Source: Anammoximicrobium sp964645045
Lineage (GTDB): Bacteria; Planctomycetota; Planctomycetia; Pirellulales; Pirellulaceae
NCBI GenBank assembly: GCA_964645045.1
Contig: CAZXYZ010000061.1
Span: forward strand, 1 to 64,000
Direction of reading: 5' to 3'
DNA length: 64,000 nt
Part shown: in pieces, positions 15,600 through 23,691 of the stretch
Numbering within the stretch: position 1 is the first letter of the stretch
How the letters are laid out: the number at the start of each line of letters is the position of its first letter
The notes under the pieces: generated by a model
What the model saw: the letters and a program-made list of their open reading frames with translations, nothing else
What the model was told of the DNA's origin: nothing
Database searches by the model: none
Program-made: the position numbers and the translations under genes

Positions 15600-18500
15600 A
15601 GAAACGGACGGAACCAACCTCGTTGCAGAACTCCTGGCGAACGGTGGGCGTCAGCCCACCGGTGTATCGCCTGTGCGAGCACTTCTCCTTCCGTCAGTTG
15701 ATTCCAGCGCAAGTGATAGCGTGCCCCCCTCGCGCAAACGCGCGGGCACGCGCAGAACCGACGGGCTTACGCCCGCCGTTCGCCTCTCGGTGTGCAAGTA
15801 CGGGAGCAGCGCCGCGTGGTCGGCTGGCCGCCGCCGTCCTGACGCTGCTGGCGGTTTCGTTCGCCTCGGCGGGATTAGCCGCCGACGATACCTCCGTCGA
15901 TCTGTCCGGCGAGTGGCGGTTTCGTTTGGACGTCGATGATATCGGCGTCGCGCAACGCTGGTTTGCCGCAGATTTGCCTCATCTCATCCGGTTGCCCGGA
16001 TCGCTGCAGTCGCAGGGCTACGGCAACAATCCCGCCGTCGACACGAAGTGGACCGGCGATATCATCGACCGTTCCTGGTTCGACGATCCGCAGTATGCCA
16101 AGTATCGCCAGGACGGAAACGTGAAAGTCACGTTCTGGCTACAACCTGACAAGCATTACGTGGGCCCGGCTTGGTACCAGCGCACCGTCGATGTGCCCGC
16201 CGACTGGACCGATCGCCGCATCGTGTTGCACTTGGAACGGCCTCACTGGTCGACTCAGGTTTGGCTGGACGACCGCGAGTGTGGCCGCGGAGAGAGCTTG
16301 TCCACCCCGCACGAATTCGACCTGACCGGCGCTGCACCGGGACCACATCGTCTGACGATCCGCGTGGACAACCGCTTGCACGTCGACGTCGGCCCGAATT
16401 CGCACAGTGTCTCCGACCACACACAGACGAACTGGAACGGCATCGTGGGACGGATCGCGTTGCACAGCGGGCCGCGGCAAGTGCAACTCGACGACGTCCA
16501 GGTCTTCCCGGACTTGAAAAACAACAGCGTGCGGCTGGTGATCGCAGGCAGCACGCGTTTAGACCGCGATGTGGAAGCTCAATTCGCAGTTTCGGCGAGC
16601 TGCGGCGACCATCGGGCCCCAGCGCTGGCGTTCAGCGAACGGTTGGAGTCGGGTGCGGGAGTGTTCAGCATCAGCCGAGTCTATGCGTTGGGCGAGGGCG
16701 CAAAGCGGTGGGACGAGTTCTCGCCGCACGTGTACGAGTTGACCGTCAAGCTCACCGCCAACGGGAACAGCGACCAGCGCGTCGGCCGCTTCGGACTGCG
16801 GGAGTTCGCGGCCCAAGGAACCCAGTTTGTCTTGAACCGCCGGCCTGTGATGCTGCGGGGCACGCTGGAATGTGCCATCTTTCCCGCCACGGGATATCCG
16901 CCGACCGACCTTGCGGCCTGGCAGCGAATATGTCGCATCCTGAAGGCGCACGGGTTGAACCACCTGCGGTTCCACTCCTGGTGTCCTCCGGCAGCGGCTT
17001 TCGACGCGGCCGACGAGGCGGGGGTGCTGTTGTACGTCGAATGCGGTTCCTGGGCCAATCAAGGCGCGACGGTTGGGGACGGCAAGCCGCTGGACGACTG
17101 GCTGAAGGCCGAAGCCGACCGGATTCTCCGCTGGTACGGAAATCATCCTTCGTTCGTGCTGATGTCGTACGGCAACGAGCCGGCCGGCCGCAACCAGAAC
17201 CGCTTCCTGGGCGACCTGGTCAACACGTGGAAAACTCGTGATCCGCGGCGGCTGTACACCAGCGCGGCGGGCTGGCCGCTGATCCCGGAGAATCAATGGC
17301 ACTGCACGCCGGCGCCCCGGCTGCACCAATGGGGCGCAGGGCTGCAGGGCCGACTGAATGCGCAGCCGCCGGCGACGACGGCGGATTACCGGGATTTCGT
17401 GGGCAAGTACCAAGTGCCCGTCGTCAGCCACGAGATCGGCCAGTGGTGCGTGTACCCGAACTTCGACGAAATCGCCAAGTACACCGGCGTGGTGAAGGCC
17501 AGGAATTTCGACGTCTTCCGCGATTCGTTGCAGGCTAACGCGATGGGCGACCGAGCTCACGAATTGCTGATGGCCTCGGGAAAACTGCAGACGCTGTGCT
17601 ACAAGGAAGAAATCGAATCCGCGCTCCGCACGCCAGGCATGGGCGGCTTCGAGTTGCTGGATCTGCACGACTTTCCGGGCCAAGGCACGGCCCTGGTCGG
17701 CGTGCTGGATCCGTTCTGGGATTCCAAGCCGTACGTGTCGCCCGAACAGTACCATCGCTATGCTTGCGAGACCGTGCCGCTGGCCAGGCTGACCAAGCGT
17801 GTTTGGACGACCGACGAGCCGTTCACCGCCGATGTCCAGATCGCCCATTTCGGACCGACAGACCTGGCGTCGCCCAAAGTTGTCTGGTCGCTGCTCGACG
17901 AAGCCGGCCAACCGGTGGATTCCGGCACTTGGGAACCCGAGTCCGTTCCCACGGGCCGGCTGTCCGACGCCGGTCGCGTGAACTGCTCGTTGGCCAAAGT
18001 GGCCGCGCCCGCCAAGCTCCGCTTGCAGGTGGCGATCGAAGGTACGCCGTACGTCAACGACTGGGACGTCTGGGCCTACGCTCCGGCCGTCGAGACAGCC
18101 GCGCCGCAGGACGTCCAGGTGGCCACGGCTCTGGATGAAGCGGCCGTCAAACACCTGGAGTCCGGGGGCAAGGTCTTGTTGTTGCCCGCAGCCGGTACGG
18201 TCAAGGGCGATCGCTACGGCAAGATTCCACCGGGCTTCTCGTCGATCTTTTGGAACACTGCCTGGACGCGGCGGCAGCCGCCGCACACGATGGGCATCCT
18301 GTGCGATCCAAAGCAGCCGGCTCTGGCCGCGTTTCCCACCGAATACCACAGCAATTGGCAATGGTGGGACCTGGTCACCAAGTCGCAGGCGATGATCCTG
18401 AACGATCTGCCGCCGGAGTTGCGGCCGATCGTATCGCTGGTCGACGACTGGTTCACCAATCGCCGTCTGGGCTTGGTCTTCGAGGCTCGCGTCGGCCGCG

Positions 18501-19093
18501 GCCGGTTGCTAGTCTGCAGCATCGACCTGACGCGCGATCTCGATTCCCGCCCCGTCGCCCGCCAATTCCGCCACAGTCTGGTCAAGTACCTGGCCGGCGA
18601 TGCCTGCCAGCCGTCGGTCGCCGTCGACTTGGCGGCGGTCCAGCAGCTGTTTCAACCGGCCAGCACGCTGCAGAAACTGGGCGCGACGATTCGCGCCAGT
18701 TCGGCGCAGCCCGATTATCCCGCCGCGTACGTTATGGATGGCGACCCGAACACGATCTGGCACACCCCCTGGGGCGATAATGCTCCGGGATTTCCGCACG
18801 AACTGGTGCTCGACCTGCAGACGGTAACCCCGCTGGCCGGCATTCGCTACCTGCCGCGGCAAGACATGGCCAACGGCTGGATCAGTCAATTCGAAATCCA
18901 CCTGAGCGACGAGGGCAAGCAATGGCGGCCCGTCGTGTCGCAGGGTGCCTGGAAAACGGACCGCGACGAGAAGCTGGTGTCCTTCGACTCGCCGCAGCGT
19001 GCCCGGTTTATCCGCTTGGTGGCCCTATCGGGCCACGAGGGAAAACCGTTCGCCGCTGTCGCCGAGTTGGATGTCGTGTTGGGCCCCGATTAA
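15596..19093 (+). CDS. secreted GH2-family hydrolase with C-terminal discoidin-like domain
   Basis: Up to 1165 residues. After a signal-like helix (about residues 79-100, ending FASAGLAADD) come a GH2 jelly-roll and immunoglobulin-like domains, then a TIM barrel with acid/base E528 (MSYGNEPAG) and likely nucleophile E613 (VVSHEIGQW). At about 1025-1160 a coagulation-factor 5/8 type C (discoidin) domain follows (AYVMDGDPNTIWHTPW). GH2 members cleave beta-galactosides, mannosides or glucuronides; the substrate is unknown. The first 75 residues look spurious: they are encoded by intergenic palindrome-type DNA (GTGGGC..GCCCAC and ACGGGC..GCCCGC), so the true start may be internal. The ATG at 15596 is nevertheless coupled to the upstream stop. 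Confidence 0.82.
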   Translation: MKKRTEPTSLQNSWRTVGVSPPVYRLCEHFSFRQLIPAQVIACPPRANARARAEPTGLRPPFASRCASTGAAPRGRLAAAVLTLLAVSFASAGLAADDTSVDLSGEWRFRLDVDDIGVAQRWFAADLPHLIRLPGSLQSQGYGNNPAVDTKWTGDIIDRSWFDDPQYAKYRQDGNVKVTFWLQPDKHYVGPAWYQRTVDVPADWTDRRIVLHLERPHWSTQVWLDDRECGRGESLSTPHEFDLTGAAPGPHRLTIRVDNRLHVDVGPNSHSVSDHTQTNWNGIVGRIALHSGPRQVQLDDVQVFPDLKNNSVRLVIAGSTRLDRDVEAQFAVSASCGDHRAPALAFSERLESGAGVFSISRVYALGEGAKRWDEFSPHVYELTVKLTANGNSDQRVGRFGLREFAAQGTQFVLNRRPVMLRGTLECAIFPATGYPPTDLAAWQRICRILKAHGLNHLRFHSWCPPAAAFDAADEAGVLLYVECGSWANQGATVGDGKPLDDWLKAEADRILRWYGNHPSFVLMSYGNEPAGRNQNRFLGDLVNTWKTRDPRRLYTSAAGWPLIPENQWHCTPAPRLHQWGAGLQGRLNAQPPATTADYRDFVGKYQVPVVSHEIGQWCVYPNFDEIAKYTGVVKARNFDVFRDSLQANAMGDRAHELLMASGKLQTLCYKEEIESALRTPGMGGFELLDLHDFPGQGTALVGVLDPFWDSKPYVSPEQYHRYACETVPLARLTKRVWTTDEPFTADVQIAHFGPTDLASPKVVWSLLDEAGQPVDSGTWEPESVPTGRLSDAGRVNCSLAKVAAPAKLRLQVAIEGTPYVNDWDVWAYAPAVETAAPQDVQVATALDEAAVKHLESGGKVLLLPAAGTVKGDRYGKIPPGFSSIFWNTAWTRRQPPHTMGILCDPKQPALAAFPTEYHSNWQWWDLVTKSQAMILNDLPPELRPIVSLVDDWFTNRRLGLVFEARVGRGRLLVCSIDLTRDLDSRPVARQFRHSLVKYLAGDACQPSVAVDLAAVQQLFQPASTLQKLGATIRASSAQPDYPAAYVMDGDPNTIWHTPWGDNAPGFPHELVLDLQTVTPLAGIRYLPRQDMANGWISQFEIHLSDEGKQWRPVVSQGAWKTDRDEKLVSFDSPQRARFIRLVALSGHEGKPFAAVAELDVVLGPD

Positions 19094-19171
19094 CCAATTC
19101 TGGTAGTTTCCCATTTCCCGGTCCTCTCGCCCTGCCCTCTCCCCAGCGGGCAACGCTGTGACGCATTTTTC

Positions 19172-19238
19172 GTAGCCGCATTCGCCAGAATGCGGGGCTT
19201 TCGGGACACTGGGCCCGCGTTCTGGCGAACGCGGCTAC
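19172..19238. repeat. imperfect inverted repeat between convergent genes
   Basis: Arms 19172-19195 and 19215-19238 form a long imperfect hairpin beginning GTAGCCGC and ending GCGGCTAC. It sits between the ends of two convergent genes (GH2 and PQQ protein) and may act as a shared terminator. Confidence 0.7.
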
Positions 19239-19278
19239 TCCGTTCCGCCCAATTTGAGGTCAGAAAATGCTTCAGCGG

Positions 19279-20883
19279 TCAGTTGTTGCGGGCGGCGGTT
19301 GCGCCCTGTTGCAGGGCGAATAAGCGCGGCATGGTTCCTACGTACAGGGTGCCGTTGGCGGCGACGGGGGTGCTGATGACGGCTTCGTCCAGGCGGATCG
19401 TGCTGAGGACCTGCAGTTCTTTGCCGACGGCCAGGACGGTGAAATCGCCGCGGCGGGTGCCGGCGTAGACTTTGCCGTCGGCCACCAGGGGCGAGGACCA
19501 GATTTCGCTGCCGGCGTCGTGAACCCAGCAGGCACGGCCGGTCTGGATGTCGACGCAATGGACCTTGCCGGCACAGTCGGCCACGTAGGCCAAGCCGTCG
19601 TCGATCGCGGGCGTCGAGACGCAATGCCGCTCGACAGGATACGACCACCGCAGGCCGCTGGCCGTCACATCCCCGCTGCCGGTGGCGTCGATGCACTGCA
19701 GCCAGGCCTGCGTTTTGCCCCACCAGATGTCCCCGCCGACCGTCACAAACAGCCGGTCCCCGGAGAAGACGGGCATGCTCTTGATGATGCTGGGACTCTC
19801 GCGGCGGTTGCGGATGTACGAGTGGATATTCTCCTTAGGGGCCGTTGGATCGCAGTCAAACCGCCACATACAACGCAACGAGGGGATTTCCGCGACCCTT
19901 CCTTCTGCTCCCTGCTCCTCGTTTCCCGCTCCCAGCTTCCGGCTCTCCGCTTTCCGCTCTTTGCTCTCCGCTCCCGGCAGTGCCTCAAACGCATAGCACC
20001 AGCCATCGCCGCCGCCCAGAAAGATCAACCGCTGGCCATTGACGGTGCCCAGCGCCGGCGAGGACCACTGGCAGTGGAAAATCCGCTGGCTGATGCCTTC
20101 GCGTTCCCGGGCGAGCAGGGTCCCGGTGTTCTTGTCCACAACGACCAAGGCCGGGGCGTTCGGTTTGTCCACGCCATCGTGGCGGCTGGTCAGCCCGTTG
20201 CTCGTATTCACGTACAGGTACGAGCCGTCCAACAGGATCGAGCAGTGCGTCGAATCGTGCGGCCGGACGCCCGCCGCGATACGTAAATCGAGCAGCCAGA
20301 GGATGTCGGCATCCATCGAACCGGGTTCAAGTGCCGGCTGGTCGGCCGGCGCCATGTGCCGGCCTTCTTCCCGGTACGGGCCGTCGTTGCCGTTGGCCAT
20401 GCCGTACAGGTCCAAACAGACCACTTCGTCCCGATTGGTCAGCGTGTACACCCGGTCGCCATCGACGGTGGGCGGCGAGCAGATCCCGGCTTGGGGCCAG
20501 TCGAAGTAGATGTCCTCCGACAGCTTGGGCACCACCAACTGCCAAGCCAAACTGCCGTCGGCTTCGTTCAGGCACATCAGCACGCCGCGGTCGCCTTCGT
20601 GTTTTGGGTCCCGCGGCTGGCTGTTGTTCGTCCCGATCAGCACACGGCCGCCGGCCACGACGGGCGTCGCCCAGCACTGCGACCCGAGCGCCGCCGACCA
20701 TTTGATGTTCTGGCCCGTCTGAGGATCGAAGCGGTCGGGCAAGCCCTTCTCGTCCGACACCATGTTCCGCGAGTAGCGTTGACCCCATTGCGGTTGGTCG
20801 GCTGCCGGGGCGGCGGGCGACAGGGACAGAAGGACAAGGACAACGAGCAGTAGACGGCGGCAGCCGGTGGGGCGCGTGGGCAT
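19279..20883 (-). CDS. exported PQQ-like beta-propeller protein
   Basis: A 534-residue secreted protein. A signal peptide (about 1-28, LLLVVLVLLSLSPAAPA) precedes repeated propeller blades with motifs such as GGRVLIGTNNS, GDRVYTLTNRDEVVCLDLYG, GLAYVADCAGKVHCVDIQTG and DGKVYAGTRRGDFTVL. This family is abundant in planctomycetes and is mostly of unknown function; no dehydrogenase catalytic site is evident. The ATG at 20883 has GAAGGAAC upstream and is preferred over 20913. A charged insert of about 28 residues (GAESKERKAESRKLGAG and on) is encoded by an almost pure purine tract at 19896-19976 and looks like inserted repeat DNA. Confidence 0.82.
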   Translation of the reverse strand: MPTRPTGCRRLLLVVLVLLSLSPAAPAADQPQWGQRYSRNMVSDEKGLPDRFDPQTGQNIKWSAALGSQCWATPVVAGGRVLIGTNNSQPRDPKHEGDRGVLMCLNEADGSLAWQLVVPKLSEDIYFDWPQAGICSPPTVDGDRVYTLTNRDEVVCLDLYGMANGNDGPYREEGRHMAPADQPALEPGSMDADILWLLDLRIAAGVRPHDSTHCSILLDGSYLYVNTSNGLTSRHDGVDKPNAPALVVVDKNTGTLLAREREGISQRIFHCQWSSPALGTVNGQRLIFLGGGDGWCYAFEALPGAESKERKAESRKLGAGNEEQGAEGRVAEIPSLRCMWRFDCDPTAPKENIHSYIRNRRESPSIIKSMPVFSGDRLFVTVGGDIWWGKTQAWLQCIDATGSGDVTASGLRWSYPVERHCVSTPAIDDGLAYVADCAGKVHCVDIQTGRACWVHDAGSEIWSSPLVADGKVYAGTRRGDFTVLAVGKELQVLSTIRLDEAVISTPVAANGTLYVGTMPRLFALQQGATAARNN

Positions 20884-21125
20884 CGGTTCGTTCCTTCGAT
20901 GGGGGCTGAGCACTGATCGAACGGAGCTTAGTATAGCAGGATCCGCAAGCGGCGGAATTCGCCAAGGCCGAACCTGTATCGCGTTAGGATGACCGATGGA
21001 ACCATGACACGGATCGCCTTCGATGAGCTGACGAAGCGCTGCCCCGGGTTGCCTCGCAGGGTGCCCTGGTAGTATTATTTATGTCGTGTATCCTGATGAA
21101 TCCAAACTCGATTGGAGTCATTCCC

Positions 21126-21329
21126 TTGAAGCTTGCTGTTGTGATGCATCCGGCAGAAGAAGGCGGCTTTTGGGCCGAGATTCCTGCGTTGCCTGGCTGC
21201 GTTTCGGAGGGCGAAACGCTCTCGGAAACGCTGGTGAACATCCGAGAGGCGGCCGAAGGATGGCTGGTAGTTGCCAGCCAGCGCGCGGCAACTGGCGCCG
21301 ACACCCAACTCGCGGAGATCGAGTTGTGA
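21126..21329 (+). CDS. hicB: HicB-family antitoxin
   Basis: A 67-residue HicB-type antitoxin with the partially degraded RNase H fold: KLAVVMHPAEEGGFWAEIPA then LPGCVSEGETLSETLVNIRE. It neutralises HicA by binding it and usually represses the operon. The family-typical start is the TTG at 21126, with GGAG at 21114-21117 eight bases upstream; an ATG at 21081 would add an unneeded 15 residues. The stop overlaps the hicA GTG by four bases (GTGA). There is no added DNA-binding domain at the C-terminus. Confidence 0.85.
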   Translation: MKLAVVMHPAEEGGFWAEIPALPGCVSEGETLSETLVNIREAAEGWLVVASQRAATGADTQLAEIEL

Positions 21330-21532
21330 AAATTGTTTCGGGGAAGCATCTGTGCAAAATCCTGGAGGAGCACGGGTGGCTACTACAGCGAATTCATGGG
21401 TCGCACCACATCTATGCACAACCCGGGAACCCAGTAATACTGACGGTGCCCGTTCACGGAAATCGAGACCTGAAACGCGGAACACTTCGACAATTGACGA
21501 AGGACGCAGGGCTAACCGAGGATGATCTCTGA
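21326..21532 (+). CDS. hicA: HicA-family mRNA interferase toxin
   Basis: A 68-residue HicA toxin with a double-stranded RNA-binding fold. The catalytic histidine lies in RIHGSHHIYAQP, and the C-terminus has the usual VPVHGNRDLKRGTLRQLTKD and AGLTEDDL. Toxins of this family cleave mRNA and halt growth until HicB masks them. It starts at GTG 21326 inside the hicB stop, so translation is coupled. In this pair the antitoxin is first, the reverse of the E. coli order but common elsewhere. Confidence 0.87.
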   Translation: MKIVSGKHLCKILEEHGWLLQRIHGSHHIYAQPGNPVILTVPVHGNRDLKRGTLRQLTKDAGLTEDDL

Positions 21533-21584
21533 CTCGCGCGGGCACTTGGCAGATCCTGGTGCAGGAATACGCCATGTTCATGGG

Positions 21585-22208
21585 TCATCCCTTCGGGCGG
21601 ACGCCTCGGCTTGCCAGGGTGGCAGTCAGGTCGGCTGCCCCGGTGAACAGCACGGCGTCAAAGCCGGCTTGCCGGGCGCCATCGACGTTTTCCGATCGAT
21701 CGTCGACGAAGAAGATCTCGCCGGGGGCGATGCCGGCCAAGTCGGCAGCGGCCCGGTAGATCGCCGGATCGGGCTTCATCACCCGCAATTCGTAGCTGAG
21801 CGCTGTGACTTCGAACAGCTGCTGCAGGATCGGGAACTTGCGATCCACGCAGAACCGCCAGTGGGCTTCGCAAGTATTCGACAACAGCCCGGTGCGATGC
21901 CCGGCGTTGCGCAGCTGCAAAATGAAATCTACGACCGCATCGTCCAGACGAAACATATCGCTGGAAGCGATCAGCAGGGCATCGAAATCCGGACGCTTGC
22001 CGATCCGCTGGCAAAACGTCTCGTAGAACTGGTCGGTCGTCATCTCGCCTCGTTCGTAGGCGATTTCCAGACCGCTGTCGAACACGACTTCCTGAATCAC
22101 GGCGGGCGGCACGCCCGCCACATCGGCCATCTGGCGGACGGCGATCAAATAGTCGAAGGGCAGTATGACGTTGCCCAGATCGAAGTACAGGAAGTTTGGT
22201 TTGACCAT
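21585..22208 (-). CDS. HAD-IA phosphatase
   Basis: A 207-residue haloacid-dehalogenase-superfamily hydrolase. Motif I is YFDLGNVILPFDY (nucleophile D in DLGNV, the YihX-like variant in which the second Asp is Gly), motif II is LLSNT, motif III is MKPDPAIY and motif IV is FFVDDRSENVDGA. A helical cap lies between motifs I and II. Such enzymes dephosphorylate small sugar phosphates or related molecules; the substrate is unknown. The start at 22208 gives the standard N-terminus. A palindromic repeat lies between it and the oxidoreductase gene upstream. Confidence 0.87.
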   Translation of the reverse strand: MVKPNFLYFDLGNVILPFDYLIAVRQMADVAGVPPAVIQEVVFDSGLEIAYERGEMTTDQFYETFCQRIGKRPDFDALLIASSDMFRLDDAVVDFILQLRNAGHRTGLLSNTCEAHWRFCVDRKFPILQQLFEVTALSYELRVMKPDPAIYRAAADLAGIAPGEIFFVDDRSENVDGARQAGFDAVLFTGAADLTATLASRGVRPKG

Positions 22209-22221
22209 CGGGTACGCCTTA

Positions 22222-22332
22222 GCACCGTTCGAGAAATAACTGTCCGATTTTTCCGTGGCGCAAGCTTCCGGCTTGCGGAAGATGGGAGCACCGCAAGCTG
22301 GAAGCTTACGCCACTTATTTCTCGAACGGTGC
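22222..22332. repeat. 111-bp palindromic repeat, copy A
   Basis: The outer arms GCACCGTTCGAGAAATAA (22222-22239) and its exact complement (22315-22332) enclose a second arm pair built on AAGCTTCC. It matches copy B at 41461-41571 in length and most positions. The flanking TGCTTA supplies the TAA stop codon of the minus-strand oxidoreductase gene at 22333. Confidence 0.88.
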
Positions 22333-23325
22333 TTACACCGCGGGTCCGAAGTGCGGTCCCCACTGCGATGCCAGGTCGCGGCCCAGCTTGGCCAGCATCG
22401 TCTGCTGCTGGGGCTCCAGGGGCTGACAATTTTTGACCATCTGCACGTCCTTGCGCAGTTGGTCCTTGTCATACACGCCCAGGTTCAGCGTGCTGACGCC
22501 GGGGACAGCGGCCGTATAGCGCACGGCCAGTTCTAAATGGTCGACGTCCACCTGCGGGATGGGCTGGTCGTAGTCCATCTTCTTAGCGCCGCCGAACACC
22601 TTCATGGCCACGACGCCGACATGGTGCTTGCGGGCCAGCGGCAGCACCTCGGACTCGAAGCGGTAGGTATAGCGGTCGGCAAAGTTGAGGATGGTCAACA
22701 ACACGTCCACGTCGCCGCTTTCCAAGAACCCGTGGCACTTGGCCGATAGATGATGCGCCGAGATGCCCACAAAGCGGCACTTGCCGGCCTGCTTCTGTTT
22801 CAGCAGCCACGTGAACACGCCGTCCGGGCTCATCGCATTCTCGACTTCGCGGTGCCCGACGCTGTGATAGTAAACCAGATCCACGTGGTCGGTCTTCAGC
22901 AGTTTCAGCGAACTGGAAAACGATTCCTCCGCCTCGGCGATCGTGTCCGCCCAAACCTTGGTGGCCAGAAACACGTCTTTGCGGCGCGAACCGAGCGCTT
23001 TGCCGATACCCTCCTCCGACTTGATGTACTTGGGCGCCGTATCGATCGAAGTAATGCCCAGATCGAGAGCTTCGTTGACGATGCCGGAGATCTGGTCGAT
23101 CGAGACGTGCTTGCTCAATCCGCACGGCGCCGTGCCCAGCGTCATCAGCGTGACGGGCACGCCGGTCCGCCCCAGGACGCGGGTGGGCCAATCGCCTGCC
23201 GTCGGCAAGGCCTCGGCGGCGATCCCCGACGCGGCTCCTGTGCCGAGCGCTACGCCTCCGGCCAGGCAGCCGGCCTCGTACAAAAACTCACGGCGGGAAA
23301 TCGCGGACAGCTTCGAGTTGACCAT
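22333..23325 (-). CDS. Tat-exported aldo/keto reductase
   Basis: A 330-residue protein with a twin-arginine signal (ISRREFLYEAG, then GGVALGTGAASGIAA) and an aldo/keto reductase TIM barrel. The catalytic tetrad is visible: Asp and Tyr in SIDTAPKYIKSEEGIG, Lys in FLATKVW and His in VYYHSVG. It would reduce aldehydes or ketones with NADPH, though the Tat signal implies export with cofactor bound. This is a frequent planctomycete type. Its stop codon TAA is formed where the palindromic repeat begins. The HAD gene follows after 124 bases on the same strand. Confidence 0.87.
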   Translation of the reverse strand: MVNSKLSAISRREFLYEAGCLAGGVALGTGAASGIAAEALPTAGDWPTRVLGRTGVPVTLMTLGTAPCGLSKHVSIDQISGIVNEALDLGITSIDTAPKYIKSEEGIGKALGSRRKDVFLATKVWADTIAEAEESFSSSLKLLKTDHVDLVYYHSVGHREVENAMSPDGVFTWLLKQKQAGKCRFVGISAHHLSAKCHGFLESGDVDVLLTILNFADRYTYRFESEVLPLARKHHVGVVAMKVFGGAKKMDYDQPIPQVDVDHLELAVRYTAAVPGVSTLNLGVYDKDQLRKDVQMVKNCQPLEPQQQTMLAKLGRDLASQWGPHFGPAV

Positions 23326-23551
23326 CGGTTATGCTCCTCTTTTCTTGCAGCCTTGTTCGTGGGGATCGTATCGCTACATTTTTCTGTTGCATGGGCATTC
23401 TGTCATCCCTACTTGCCAGATTTTCTGTTTTTTTATTGCGTCTTGCCCAGCCAGACGGGGGGCCGTACTCCAAAGCGGTGACAAGGCACCGCACTCCAAA
23501 AGCCGGCCGTGGGGTTGTGGTTGACACGCTTGAGGTTGGGTACATTGGGAA

Positions 23552-23647
23552 GGGCTCAGACGTACAGAATTCAATTGTCGCGGTGAGACGCGTATCCATT
23601 TGGCAGGACGATTGGCCGCGAAAATTGAATTCTGTACGTCTGAGCCC
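23552..23647. repeat. 96-bp palindrome
   Basis: Outer arms of about 24 bases (GGGCTCAGACGTACAGAATT and on, 23552-23576) are exact inverted copies of 23623-23647, with a GTCGCGG/CCGCGA inner pair. It lies in the 366-base gap between divergent genes. Another repeat half (CCAAAGCGGTGACAAG), shared with 27310-27325, lies near 23470. Confidence 0.85.
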
Positions 23648-23691
23648 GATGCCCAAGACAACGTGCTGCCCATTCCCTGGAGACGAAAGCG

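Noticed and set aside
16559..18361. 600-codon minus-strand open frame
   Set aside because: Antisense of the GH2 gene, which has clear catalytic motifs; high GC keeps the antisense frame open.
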